The position numbers were made by a program, and so were the translations under genes. This document shows, piece by piece, positions 1-7,733 of a stretch of 21,445 bases of DNA. The stretch's first letter is position 1, and every line of letters begins with the position of its first letter. Source of the DNA: Chitinophagaceae bacterium (GTDB taxonomy: Bacteria; Bacteroidota; Bacteroidia; Chitinophagales; Chitinophagaceae); contig DMPB01000004.1 in assembly GCA_003456175.1 (NCBI GenBank), forward strand, positions 49,704-71,148. The letters run 5' to 3'. The notes under the pieces are model-generated. The model was not told the DNA's origin and did no database searches. It was given only the letters and a program-made list of their open reading frames with translations.

Positions 1-1155
1 ACCGTAATGGCATTGTTTATTCTACTAAGTGATAGCAAGCTGTTCACGGCTTTTGCTAACCTAAGTTACGCGGCTGGAATTTTATTGATGCTTGCCACTT
101 TTGTAATTGGTAAAGATATTAATGGTAGTAAAAGTTGGATACCACTCGGTGGTGGCTTTAACCTGCAACCAGCAGAATTGTGTAAAATTTTTACCTCGTT
201 AGCGATTGCCAAATTTTTAAGTATGCAGGAAACTGATTTTTCGATACTTAAAAATCAGTTGATTGCAGCAGGTATTGCCATGCTTCCGGCTGTGTTATCG
301 ATTGCACAAAGTGAAACGGGTTTGGCATTGGTATACTTTAGTTTTTTTATTGTAATGTATCGTGAGGGGTTGCCACCTTTTATTTTGATTATTGGTATTT
401 CATTTGCAGTATTGGTGGTTGCTACTTTATTAATTGAGCCTAACTTATTGGCAGGAATACTTACTGGTATTGCTTTGCTTGCTATATACTTACTACGCCG
501 ACAAATAAAGCGCAACAAAATGGGTTTGTTGGTTATTGTTGGTGTTTGGGCTTTTTGTGTGGGTATACAGCGTTTTGCAGTACCGTACATTTTTGATAAC
601 GTTTTCAAGTGTTACCAAAGTCAGCGGATATACAGCGCTGTTGGTAGAGATTACGATTGCACTAAAAACGTTCACAGCAAGCTTGCAGTAGAAAGTGATA
701 AGCCAGTTAAAAAGCCCGATGATTACAATGTACGCCAAAGCAAGATTGCCATTGGTTCGGGTGGTATGTTGGGTAGGGGTTTTTTAAAAGGCACACAAAC
801 GCGTGGTAAGTATGTACCTGAACAACATACTGATTTTATTTTCACAAGTTTGGGTGAGGCTTTTGGTTTTGCAGGTTGTGTGGTGTTTTTATTGTTGTAC
901 TTGCTATTACTGTTTCGCATTATAACAATGGCCGAAAGGCAGCGTAGTACTTTCAGTAGGGTGTACGCCTATTCAGTAGCAAGTATTTTGTTTTTTCACA
1001 TTGCTGTAAATGTTTGTATGACGATTGGTTTGTTCCCTATTATTGGAATACCATTACCGCTTATTAGCTACGGTGGTAGTAGCCTGCTGACATTTACAGT
1101 ATTAATATTTATTTTAATTCGATTAGATGCCGATAGGCAAATGGTGTTACGCTAA
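1..1155 (+). CDS. rodA: Rod-shape-determining protein RodA (SEDS glycosyltransferase), 5' end cut off by window
   Basis: RodA is the membrane peptidoglycan polymerase of the elongation machinery and works with a class B PBP. The frame is open through base 1, so the first one or two transmembrane segments and the true start lie outside; the first ATG inside is at 7. Numbered from that ATG, the protein has multiple hydrophobic segments, the NLQPAELCK motif at about 52-60, QSETGLALV at 101-109 and PEQHTDFIF at 271-279. Asp276 in the last motif matches the catalytic SEDS aspartate. The C-terminal PLPLISYGGSS motif is also present. Two oddities: QSETG replaces the usual QPD-type motif, and the stretch before NVRQSKIAIGSGG (about 211-240, ending VKKPDDY) looks longer than the usual Bacteroidota version. 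The gene ends 3 bp from a convergent gene, with no terminator between. Family call is firm; RodA rather than FtsW rests on the overall match. Confidence 0.93.
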   Translation, partial: TVMALFILLSDSKLFTAFANLSYAAGILLMLATFVIGKDINGSKSWIPLGGGFNLQPAELCKIFTSLAIAKFLSMQETDFSILKNQLIAAGIAMLPAVLSIAQSETGLALVYFSFFIVMYREGLPPFILIIGISFAVLVVATLLIEPNLLAGILTGIALLAIYLLRRQIKRNKMGLLVIVGVWAFCVGIQRFAVPYIFDNVFKCYQSQRIYSAVGRDYDCTKNVHSKLAVESDKPVKKPDDYNVRQSKIAIGSGGMLGRGFLKGTQTRGKYVPEQHTDFIFTSLGEAFGFAGCVVFLLLYLLLLFRIITMAERQRSTFSRVYAYSVASILFFHIAVNVCMTIGLFPIIGIPLPLISYGGSSLLTFTVLIFILIRLDADRQMVLR

Positions 1156-1158
1156 GTA

Positions 1159-1572
1159 TTATCCTTGAAATTTTGTAGCAACATGGCTACCATCGCAATA
1201 AGGTTTATTGCTGCTGGCACCACAGCGGCAAAGAGCAGCTTTGCCATCAACAATAACAGTAGTTCCATCGGCAAGTTGTAAGGTACAACTACCTTGTACT
1301 AACAATGGACCATTTGGTAGTATCTGAATATTGGTATTATTACTTTCATTGCTGCCAATGCTTTGTTGTTGCTGTTGATACGATAAGGCACCACTTGGGC
1401 ATTGTTGAATTTGTGCCATAATTGCTTCGGTGCTTGCTCCATCCATGTTAATCCATGGTTTGTTTTTTGGGTTAAATACTTCAATAAGCCCCTTCCAACA
1501 TAACTTGCTATGAATGCATTTTTCGGGCTCCCATTGTACGGTGATATCTTGATTGCTGTACTGCTTTTTCAT
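1159..1572 (-). CDS. CDGSH iron-sulfur protein with N-terminal divergent 4Fe-4S domain
   Basis: A 137-residue soluble protein with two iron-sulfur modules. Residues about 11-66 match the divergent 4Fe-4S mono-cluster domain (Fer4_19), with Cys19, Cys25 and a CPSGAL motif at Cys58. Residues about 112-131 are a CDGSH zinc-finger-like 2Fe-2S site, CRCGASSNKPYCDGSH, with ligands Cys115, Cys117, Cys126 and His130, as in mitoNEET-type proteins. A Gln-rich linker (QQQQQ at about 66-70) separates the two. The start is ATG at 1572 with no signal peptide, so it is probably cytoplasmic. Such two-domain proteins are common in Bacteroidota and their physiological role is unclear; electron transfer or Fe-S/redox sensing is an inference. 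It is transcribed alone, convergent with rodA. Confidence 0.9.
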   Translation of the reverse strand: MKKQYSNQDITVQWEPEKCIHSKLCWKGLIEVFNPKNKPWINMDGASTEAIMAQIQQCPSGALSYQQQQQSIGSNESNNTNIQILPNGPLLVQGSCTLQLADGTTVIVDGKAALCRCGASSNKPYCDGSHVATKFQG

Positions 1573-1610
1573 CTTATTATTTTGAAGTAAGGTACAACAT
1601 TTGCGTTCAT

Positions 1611-1624
1611 CATTTACCGTAAGG
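1611..1624 (+). repeat. Iterated motif CATTTACCGTAAGG, intergenic copy 1
   Basis: Exact consensus copy. It lies 8 bp beyond the T-tract of the porin terminator and upstream of the CDGSH gene. Its 24-bp context (1602-1625) is identical to the copy at 7107-7130. Confidence 0.85.
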
Positions 1625-1632
1625 TGGTGTAC

Positions 1633-1657
1633 AAAAAAGGATAGCCAAAGGCTATCC
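1633..1657 (-). terminator. Rho-independent terminator of the kup-porin transcript
   Basis: Perfect 8-bp stem GGATAGCC/GGCTATCC (1639-1646 and 1650-1657) with a 3-nt loop. Read on the minus strand it is followed by six T (1633-1638). It lies 32 bp after the porin stop codon. Confidence 0.88.
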
Positions 1658-1689
1658 GCAATATGTTTGAACTGCTTGATTTGTTGTTG

Positions 1690-3162
1690 TTATAACCTAA
1701 ATAAGATTGCTGCAATTAATCTGCTTTCAGATTTTACAAGGTCTGGCCTCCAGTTCGGGTCTAATGTGCTGGTAGCATAGCCAGTTTGAGAAGTTACACC
1801 GCCGCGACCTGCAAAATATGGGACACTTGAATTTCTATAAACAAACTCAAGCCTGTAAGTGATGCTTTGATTGGGCATGAAATCGAAATTTGTGGAGCAA
1901 TCCCAACCCGAAAATTTATCTCCATGATTGGCACTAAATGGAAATGCTCCTTCTGTTTGTGTCGGGTTATTTGGGTTGGGTAAGGGGCTTGCTTGTCCTG
2001 TTGGGTATAGCACTAGATAACGTCCCGGATTGGTCATAATACCGCCACCTATTGTCCATGCACATTTATTTTTTGCAAACCAAATTCTATTGTAGAACAT
2101 AGCACTAGCGAAGTATTGTGCTGGTCCTTGCGTGCTATCTCCATTTTTAAATCCATTTACCCCTCCACCTTTTTCAAAGCCAAAATCTCCAGTGAATGAA
2201 AATGCCATTTTAGTTATTCCGTTTGATTTTGGATTGTTGTAGTAGCGTACTAAAATGCTATTATCGGAGTGGAATCGTTTTCTATCTGGTATTCCTGCGG
2301 CATCGGTTCCATAATAGTTATTGGTTAATAGTTTTAAGTTATCATTGGGTATCCAAGTAATGTTACCGCCGATACCAGGCATGCTATTGAACTTGCCGTA
2401 GCTTTGCCAACCGTTAATAATCCAAGGTTCGATTTTAAGATTTTTAGTTGGATGAATTTGTATGCGAATGCCATTAAAAAACCAAGGTGTATTATCTGAT
2501 GTGAATGATGCTTGATACTCCCAGTTTTCGGCCTGATAAAATGAGTTTAACCCTATGTATGACATAAAAAGACCGGCGTCGATATTTATACCATGCCATT
2601 TATTGATATGATAGCCCGCGTATGCCTCACTTAAAAATCGGTATACATTGGCTAATTGATATTGTCCTTTATAGGGACTAAAATCGTTACGCGGTACTAC
2701 TTGAGAACGTGTTCCAAACTGCGTCATTATTCTGGCTCTTGCGCCTTTATAATAGAAATCGCCACCGAAATGTAGGGCAGAAAGTTGTACTTCATTATTT
2801 CTGGCAAGTGCTGTAGAACCAACTACTGTGTTATCTATTGGATTATTGAATGAATAGGTATAGTTAATATCAATTAAAATACTCGGAGTAAAGTATTTCA
2901 TCTTTTCCCAAATATTTTCAGTACGCCTGTCGCTACCATTGGCCCACGTTAAATCTATTCCTTCAAAAGGCTCTCCTTTTTGTTGATTTCTTTTTATTGA
3001 GCATGTATCTTTTATATCAATTGTGATAAGCTCTTTCTTAAGGCTATCGAGTAACTCTTTTTTTAGTTGATTTTTAATTTCTTGTTTTTCTGTTGGGCTC
3101 AATGTTTGGGCAGAAAGGTTTACGCAAATCAGTATGCCGAATGCGATAGTAATACTTTTCAT
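1690..3162 (-). CDS. Outer-membrane beta-barrel porin (OmpL-like, BBP2 type)
   Basis: A 490-residue protein with an N-terminal signal peptide (hydrophobic stretch to about residue 18, ending NLSAQ). A short charged Lys/Glu-rich, probably coiled segment follows at about 22-48. From about residue 90 onward there are alternating aromatic/hydrophobic strands typical of a transmembrane beta-barrel, ending in a hydrophobic C-terminus (AAILFRL). It resembles the putative beta-barrel porin-2 family that accompanies Kdp-type potassium loci in Bacteroidota. It starts 3 bp after the kup stop, so it is probably co-transcribed and coupled, and it is the last gene before the terminator at 1633-1657. The likely role is to let K+ or small solutes cross the outer membrane for the inner-membrane transporter. 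That substrate is inferred from context only. Confidence 0.82.
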   Translation of the reverse strand: MKSITIAFGILICVNLSAQTLSPTEKQEIKNQLKKELLDSLKKELITIDIKDTCSIKRNQQKGEPFEGIDLTWANGSDRRTENIWEKMKYFTPSILIDINYTYSFNNPIDNTVVGSTALARNNEVQLSALHFGGDFYYKGARARIMTQFGTRSQVVPRNDFSPYKGQYQLANVYRFLSEAYAGYHINKWHGINIDAGLFMSYIGLNSFYQAENWEYQASFTSDNTPWFFNGIRIQIHPTKNLKIEPWIINGWQSYGKFNSMPGIGGNITWIPNDNLKLLTNNYYGTDAAGIPDRKRFHSDNSILVRYYNNPKSNGITKMAFSFTGDFGFEKGGGVNGFKNGDSTQGPAQYFASAMFYNRIWFAKNKCAWTIGGGIMTNPGRYLVLYPTGQASPLPNPNNPTQTEGAFPFSANHGDKFSGWDCSTNFDFMPNQSITYRLEFVYRNSSVPYFAGRGGVTSQTGYATSTLDPNWRPDLVKSESRLIAAILFRL

Positions 3163-3165
3163 ATT

Positions 3166-5108
3166 TTATTTGTTTCTTATTAATTCTATATGGTTAGCTG
3201 GTTGATAAACTAGTGGAATTTGCTCCACTACAACATCACTTTTATCTAGTCCGAAAGCTCTTTCATCGCTAAGGCCTAGGCGTTTCAAAAGGAAGTAGGA
3301 GTTGAGTAGTAAACCCTCTTTTAAAGTAAATTCATTTTCAACTGATAGGAATTTTTCGATGATAATGAATTTGAAATCTGGTGATGTATTATACTTGGTA
3401 GAGCCATCTGGTCTTATGTGTAAATTCAATTCGTTTTCTTTAGCTAGCTCTTGTATAATTTTTTTAAAATACAATTCAGTTCTTGGTTGAATTCTAAATC
3501 CTATATTGATGTTGATTTTTATTACTTTATCGTGTACCAATTCTGAAACATCATAAGTGAGTGTGTAGGGGTGCTCAGTTCTGTTGATGTGTAAAAACCA
3601 ATATACATCTGCCCGCTTAGGTTTTTTTGCGAAAATTGAATTGATGATTTTTTCTTCAACCTCGTGTCTATTATTTGCCTTAGTGAGATAAACTAAGTGT
3701 GTTGCAAATTTTGGTATTTCATTATCAGAACTTAACTCAGATAGTTTTGTAGCATATTTTCCTAAATCAACAAATCGTGTAAACTGATTATTAATTTTTC
3801 GTGCATAAAACCATATATACATGGTTAAGAATATGAACAGCTCGAAAAATAAGAACATCCAACGTTCTTTAATTTTCGCAACGTTGGCAATAAAGAAAGA
3901 TGTTTCAACACTTACGAATATTAATAGTAAACTAAATACTAAAAATTTATTCCATTGTAATTTATAAATTAGAAAATAGCTTAGTAATATAGTAGTCATC
4001 ATCATAGCAACCGTTATTGAAAATCCATAAGCTGCCTCCATGTGTGTTGATGATTGGAAATATAAGATCATTCCTATGCAACCAATCCAGAGAATGTTAT
4101 TTACACTAGGTATATAAATCTGACCCTTACTTTCACTAGGCTGTTTTACAGCGACTCTTGGCCAAAAATTTAAGTTCATGGCTTCACTTACTAGTGTATA
4201 GCTACCACTAATTAAAGCTTGAGAAGCTATTATTGTAGCTGCAGTTGCAATACCGATACCTGGTAATAAAAACCAAATAGGCATTATCTCAAAAAATGGA
4301 TTACGACCAATGAGTTCTGTTTGATGTAGCAGCCAAGCGGCTTGACCTAGATAATTTGTTAGTAACGCAACTTTCACAAATACCCAAGTGATGCGAATAT
4401 TCCTTCTTCCACAATGACCTAGATCAGAATACAAAGCCTCTGCACCTGTGGTTGCTAAAAAAACAGCACCAAGTAACCAAAATCCATGCGGGTATTCTAC
4501 TAATAGCTCATAGGCATAATGCGGACTTAATGCTTTTAGTACGTGTGGAACATGTATGATTTGCGAAATGCCAAGAATGAATAGCATAGCAAACCAAATA
4601 ACCATAATGGGGCCAAAAATGGTTCCCACCCTTTGAGTTCCAAAACGTTGGAAAAAAACAATACTGAAAGTATAGTAACAACTATTGGTACAGTAGGTAT
4701 TTGCTCCAACCCCTTTATCATAGTCAAGCCTTCTATTGCTGATGCAACTGAAATGGGTGGTGTTATTATTCCATCTGCTAGAAGTGTTGTTGCACCAAGT
4801 ATGGTTGGTATTACTAAATACCTGCTGTGTTTTCGAACTAAAGCATATAATGAAAAAATACCTCCTTCCCCTTCATTATCTGCTTTTAATGTTAACCAGA
4901 TGTACTTTATTGTTGTTTGTAAAACTAATGTCCAGAAGATACATGAGATACCTCCAAGAACTAGTGTTTCGTTGATAATTTTATTTCCAATAATCGCCTT
5001 TAATACATAAAGAGGACTTGTTCCAATATCTCCATAAATAATACCCAAGGCAACAAGAAGTGAAGCTGCGGAAACCCTTGTATTCAGTGCTTTTTTATTA
5101 CTTTCCAT
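3166..5108 (-). pseudogene. kup: KUP-family K+ uptake permease, interrupted by a one-base frameshift
   Basis: Kup is an inner-membrane K+:H+ symporter. The reading is split. The N-terminal frame (ATG at 5108) carries the GDIGTSPLYV signature at residues 26-35, NEGEGGIFSLYAL and the first membrane helices, then leaves the family sequence after TILSVLFF. The other frame continues it directly: FFQRFGTQRVGTIFGPIM, then ATTGAEALYSDLGHCGRRNIR, further helices and the cytoplasmic C-terminal domain, to the stop at 3166. The break lies at a run of seven A on the plus strand (4652-4658). One extra base there would give an intact 647-residue Kup, close to the usual 620-650. Everything downstream is well preserved, so this is a very recent mutation, a phase-variable switch, slippage rescue or a sequencing error. 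If unrepaired, the product is truncated. It follows kdpE by 92 bp and precedes the porin by 3 bp. Confidence 0.88.
4652..4658 (-). other. Homopolymer (A7/T7) at the kup frameshift
   Basis: On the coding strand the frame reads TTG TTT TTT TCC AAC. Family similarity demands TTG TTT TTT TTC CAA CGT, that is eight T. A single missing T, or a -1 slip on the T-run, accounts for the whole disruption. Confidence 0.85.
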
Positions 5109-5121
5109 ATCATCATATTTG

Positions 5122-5183
5122 ACGATATAAAAGTGGGCTTAAAGTTATCTGTAGATTGTAAAAACATGATACTACGATATAAA
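5122..5183. promoter_or_regulatory. Direct repeat ACGATATAAA x2 in the kdpE-kup gap, possible regulator site
   Basis: ACGATATAAA occurs at 5122-5131 and 5174-5183, 52 bp apart, both in the 92-bp gap before kup. On the kup strand each reads TTTATATCGT. A -7-like TAACTTTA (5140-5147, minus) lies between them. The arrangement suggests a separate promoter for kup-porin, possibly with KdpE sites. This is inferred from position and repetition only. Confidence 0.35.
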
Positions 5184-5200
5184 GAAAATATAAAACAACT

Positions 5201-5878
5201 TTAAACAAACCGATAGCCAATACCACTTTGAGTAATAATATGTTGGGGTATATTAGGATCGGTTTCTATTTTTTTTCTAAGTGTGCCAACAAATACTCTT
5301 AAGTATTGTGTTTCAGTTTGTGATCCTATACCCCATATTTCTTTTAAGATAAATTGGTGTGTTAAAACACGCCCTTCGTTTTTAACGAATAAAACAAGTA
5401 GTTTAAACTCTGTTGCGGTAAGTTTTAAAATCTCTTTATTTTTTAAAACTGTTCTTGCTGGTATGTCAATTTCCAAGTCTCCACAAGTAATTTTATTATC
5501 GAAATTTATAGTACTATTTCTACGAATTGCAGACCGAATGCGTGCCAATAGTTCTGCACTTCTAAATGGTTTAGTAAGATAATCTGTAGCACCGTTATCT
5601 AATGCTAATACTATATCTGCCTCACTATTTTGTACAGAAAGTATTATAACTGATTTATTATACCAGCTTCTAATTTCCTTCAAAACTTCGTGGCCGCTTT
5701 TATCAGGTAGTCCTAAATCGAGTAAAATTAATTCTGGCGGATGACTAGCTGCCAAAAGAATTCCTTCTTTTGCAGTTGCTGCTTGCCAAACTCTATAATC
5801 GTTACTCTCTAGTGTTATTTCAAGTAACTTCCTTATTTGCGGCTCATCGTCGATGATCAAAATTTCACTTTTACTCAT
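5201..5878 (-). CDS. kdpE: KdpE-like response regulator (OmpR/PhoB family)
   Basis: A 225-residue two-component response regulator. The receiver domain (about 4-118) has the acidic pair Asp10/Asp11, the phospho-acceptor Asp54 in LILLDLGLPD, Ser81 and Lys103 in YLTKPF. A winged-helix DNA-binding domain follows (about 128-225) with LTATEFKLLVLFVKNEGRVLTH and a C-terminal SGIGYRFV. Overall it matches KdpE, which controls potassium-uptake genes. The start overlaps the end of the kinase gene by 8 bp (ATGAGTAA), so the two are translationally coupled. The next gene, kup, is the probable target. No kdpFABC genes are in the window, so regulation of kup rather than of a Kdp ATPase is inferred. Confidence 0.9.
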   Translation of the reverse strand: MSKSEILIIDDEPQIRKLLEITLESNDYRVWQAATAKEGILLAASHPPELILLDLGLPDKSGHEVLKEIRSWYNKSVIILSVQNSEADIVLALDNGATDYLTKPFRSAELLARIRSAIRRNSTINFDNKITCGDLEIDIPARTVLKNKEILKLTATEFKLLVLFVKNEGRVLTHQFILKEIWGIGSQTETQYLRVFVGTLRKKIETDPNIPQHIITQSGIGYRFV

Positions 5879-6974
5879 GCTTTAAATTGTTAAGGTAAGA
5901 TACTTCAACTGGTAATTTGATGTAAAACGTTACTCCACCCAATGCATTGTTCTCAACATTTATGCTTCCACCATGAGCTTCAACAAATCCTTTTACTATA
6001 GATAAACCAAGTCCGGTGCCGCCGGTTTTTGTTTGTGGTAAACGATAAAATTTATCAAATAAAAAAGGTATCTGATTGTTAGGTATTCCCGTACCGTTAT
6101 CTAAAACCTTTATTATGCAGATACCAGCTTCCTCTACCGCACAAACTTCAATAAAAGTATTTTCTGGAGTATGGTTTAGGGCATTGTCTATGAGATTATG
6201 AAGTACATGCTCCATTAAACCCCTGTCTATCATAATAAGTGGAAGATGCTCATTAGCAGTAAAGATAATTTGATGACTCTTTCTAGCAGAGAAGGTTTGA
6301 ATAACAGCATTTATAAGTTCGTTTAAATCGCACCAATCTAAGTTTAGCTTTAGCATGCCAGTTTCTAATCTGCTCATGTTTAGTAGATTCTCAACCTGTC
6401 TATTCAATCTAATACTAGCAATATCAATTTGATTTAATAGTTCTGTTTTATTGTTGTGTGAAATACGACTATCACTTGTTTTTAATGTATCAACAGCTCC
6501 AACGATAGTTGAAATAGGAGTTCTTAATTCATGCGAAAGTGAGTTAAGAAGTGTACTATACAATTTGATAGTATTTTCCTTTTCTTCTTTATCTCTTGCT
6601 TTTGTTTGCGCCCTACGGATTTTAAAAGTTAATACTGCATTCAATAGTGCAATAACAAAGTATAAAAGAAACATTAGTAAGTCGTCTGCATTATTGATGT
6701 GGAAGGTTAGTATTGGAGGAATAAAGAAAAAATTCCAAACTAGTGCACTCAAAACGGCAGCAGCTAAAACCGGTAAAATATCAAACAGCATTGCTACAAT
6801 GGAAACTGTAAGAAGTAGTAACAGTGCAATTGTCTTGTACGCAATGAATGCCCCTGCGATATAACAAGCAATTGAAACAATTAACACTAAAGTGATGCTA
6901 ATAGCATATTGATGAATGATTTTAAGCTTTCTTTTGTTCGAGTTATTCAATGTACATATTCTTTCGACTTTCAA
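5871..6974 (-). CDS. kdpD: Short KdpD-like sensor histidine kinase (DUF4118 membrane domain)
   Basis: A 367-residue membrane histidine kinase matching only the C-terminal half of classical KdpD; the cytoplasmic KdpD/Usp sensor region (about 400 residues in E. coli) is absent. Residues about 20-120 hold the four-helix DUF4118-type membrane domain. His148 lies in the H-box SLSHELRTPIST. The ATPase domain shows the N-box HNLIDNALNHTP, G1 DNGTGIP and G2 GGTGLGLSIVKG. It probably senses potassium or turgor stress through the membrane part and phosphorylates the adjacent KdpE. The start is uncertain: the frame has no ATG near the N-terminus. TTG at 6974 is the longest choice after an in-frame TAG, and TTG at 6950 is an alternative. 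A TAAATTTG, which fits a Bacteroidota -7 element, overlaps the first TTG and would favour the later start. Confidence 0.87.
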   Translation of the reverse strand: MKVERICTLNNSNKRKLKIIHQYAISITLVLIVSIACYIAGAFIAYKTIALLLLLTVSIVAMLFDILPVLAAAVLSALVWNFFFIPPILTFHINNADDLLMFLLYFVIALLNAVLTFKIRRAQTKARDKEEKENTIKLYSTLLNSLSHELRTPISTIVGAVDTLKTSDSRISHNNKTELLNQIDIASIRLNRQVENLLNMSRLETGMLKLNLDWCDLNELINAVIQTFSARKSHQIIFTANEHLPLIMIDRGLMEHVLHNLIDNALNHTPENTFIEVCAVEEAGICIIKVLDNGTGIPNNQIPFLFDKFYRLPQTKTGGTGLGLSIVKGFVEAHGGSINVENNALGGVTFYIKLPVEVSYLNNLKHE

Positions 6975-7036
6975 ATTTAGATATTGAAGTATAAAGATTT
7001 TATAAAACTATTGGAATGATGCTTATGAAACTATTC

Positions 7037-7052
7037 AAGCAAATCTTTGCTT
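7037..7052. promoter_or_regulatory. Inverted repeat upstream of kdpD, possible operator
   Basis: AAGCAAA-TC-TTTGCTT, two perfect 7-bp arms with a 2-bp centre, 63-78 bp upstream of the presumed kdpD start. It has no T-tract on either side suited to termination, so an operator is more likely. The regulator is unknown. Confidence 0.35.
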
Positions 7053-7115
7053 TATTATTTATACGCATTAATAGCTCGCAAGTGTACTACTAAGTTGTAT
7101 AAGAGGTGCGTTCAT

Positions 7116-7129
7116 CATTTACCGTAAGG
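7116..7129 (+). repeat. Iterated motif CATTTACCGTAAGG, intergenic copy 2
   Basis: Exact consensus copy, 8 bp beyond the T-tract of the efflux-operon terminator and upstream of kdpD. Its arrangement (24-bp context, 7-nt spacer, A6-GG) is the same as at 1602-1640. Confidence 0.85.
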
Positions 7130-7137
7130 TATGGTAT

Positions 7138-7162
7138 AAAAAAGGGCAGCTAATAGCTACCC
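7138..7162 (-). terminator. Rho-independent terminator of the efflux operon
   Basis: Minus-strand stem GGGTAGCT/AGCTGCCC with a 3-nt loop (7144-7162) and one G-U pair, followed by six T (7138-7143). It lies 25 bp after the stop of the DUF2892 gene. Confidence 0.85.
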
Positions 7163-7187
7163 TACTTAAACTCATGAATGGCTATTG

Positions 7188-7397
7188 CTATGCAGACACA
7201 TCGGTACTACAACTACCCTTCACCCCCAAATAAGTTAGAATATTTTCTAATGGACAAAATTTAGTGAATGATGATTGTAGCAAGTTTATCCCTACGAATA
7301 CACCTAGCCACAACCAGTTGATGTGTACAAAGTATGCCAATGAAACGCTTGTTAATATGAATGTTCCAGCAACAGCTCTAATGATTCTTTCTCTCAT
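7188..7397 (-). CDS. Small DUF2892/YgaP-like membrane protein
   Basis: A 69-residue inner-membrane protein starting MRERIIRAVAGTFILTS. It has two hydrophobic segments (about residues 8-26 and 29-45) and a C-terminal SSFTKFCPLENILTYLG, which match the DUF2892 transmembrane unit found in YgaP and in small stand-alone proteins. I chose ATG at 7397, which begins 10 bp after the upstream stop. A TTG at 7433 would add 12 residues but overlap the previous gene. It is the last gene of the RND efflux operon. The family is linked to sulfur transfer in fused proteins, but no rhodanese domain is present here and its task in this operon is unknown. Confidence 0.8.
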   Translation of the reverse strand: MRERIIRAVAGTFILTSVSLAYFVHINWLWLGVFVGINLLQSSFTKFCPLENILTYLGVKGSCSTDVSA

Positions 7398-7407
7398 ATA
7401 TTGATTT

Positions 7408-7722
7408 TTAAACAGTATAATTGGTTTGCTCAACGTTTAGAATAAAGGCTCTCAACGGGAAGTTACCCTCGTTGTTGCTGTTGTATGCCTCCACCAAAGC
7501 GAAGGCTTTATTTGCTTGTTCAAAAGGAGTGAATGCAAACAGCACCACAGCATCGAACGATGCATTGCCTGAAGCATACCAGCTATCTAATAAATCTGTT
7601 GATGTATCTGATCTGAAGCCTGATATTGGCGATGCACTAAATACTCCAATGCCTGCTTGGCGTAATATTTCTGCAGCTGCTTTTTGATGCTCTTTAATGC
7701 AAGTGATGATAAATAGTTTCAT
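7408..7722 (-). CDS. PII-like small protein of an RND efflux operon
   Basis: A 104-residue soluble protein whose pattern fits a ferredoxin-like PII/CutA-type fold: an N-terminal beta strand MKLFIITCIKE, helix KAAAEILRQAG, a central loop SGFRSDTSTDLLDSWYASGN, strand FDAVVLFAFT, helix EQANKAFALVEAYN and C-terminal strand RAFILNVEQ. PII-like proteins are commonly found beside RND efflux genes in Bacteroidota (compare DUF3240 in proteobacterial metal efflux loci). It sits 11 bp after the pump gene and 10 bp before the DUF2892 gene, so it is clearly co-transcribed. A role as a small-molecule or metal sensor that tunes the pump is an inference. Confidence 0.72.
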   Translation of the reverse strand: MKLFIITCIKEHQKAAAEILRQAGIGVFSASPISGFRSDTSTDLLDSWYASGNASFDAVVLFAFTPFEQANKAFALVEAYNSNNEGNFPLRAFILNVEQTNYTV

Positions 7723-7733
7723 GATTTTGTGTT

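Noticed and set aside
4640..4665. Programmed -1 ribosomal frameshift in kup
   Set aside because: The slippery stretch is preceded by G, so it is not a perfect X XXY YYZ heptamer, I see no clear stimulatory stem, and Kup is not known to need one. An indel is the simpler reading.
4633..5010. Plus-strand open frame opposite kup
   Set aside because: The minus strand carries the clear Kup sequence; the plus frame has no recognisable features.
1611..7130. The two 24-bp identical flanks as ends of a transposon or integrated element
   Set aside because: They are direct, not inverted, repeats, no transposase or integrase lies between them, and the core recurs singly elsewhere. Recombination between them remains possible.
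7398..7433. TTG start at 7433 for the DUF2892 gene
   Set aside because: It would overlap the PII-like gene, and the extra residues do not fit the family. ATG at 7397 gives normal spacing.
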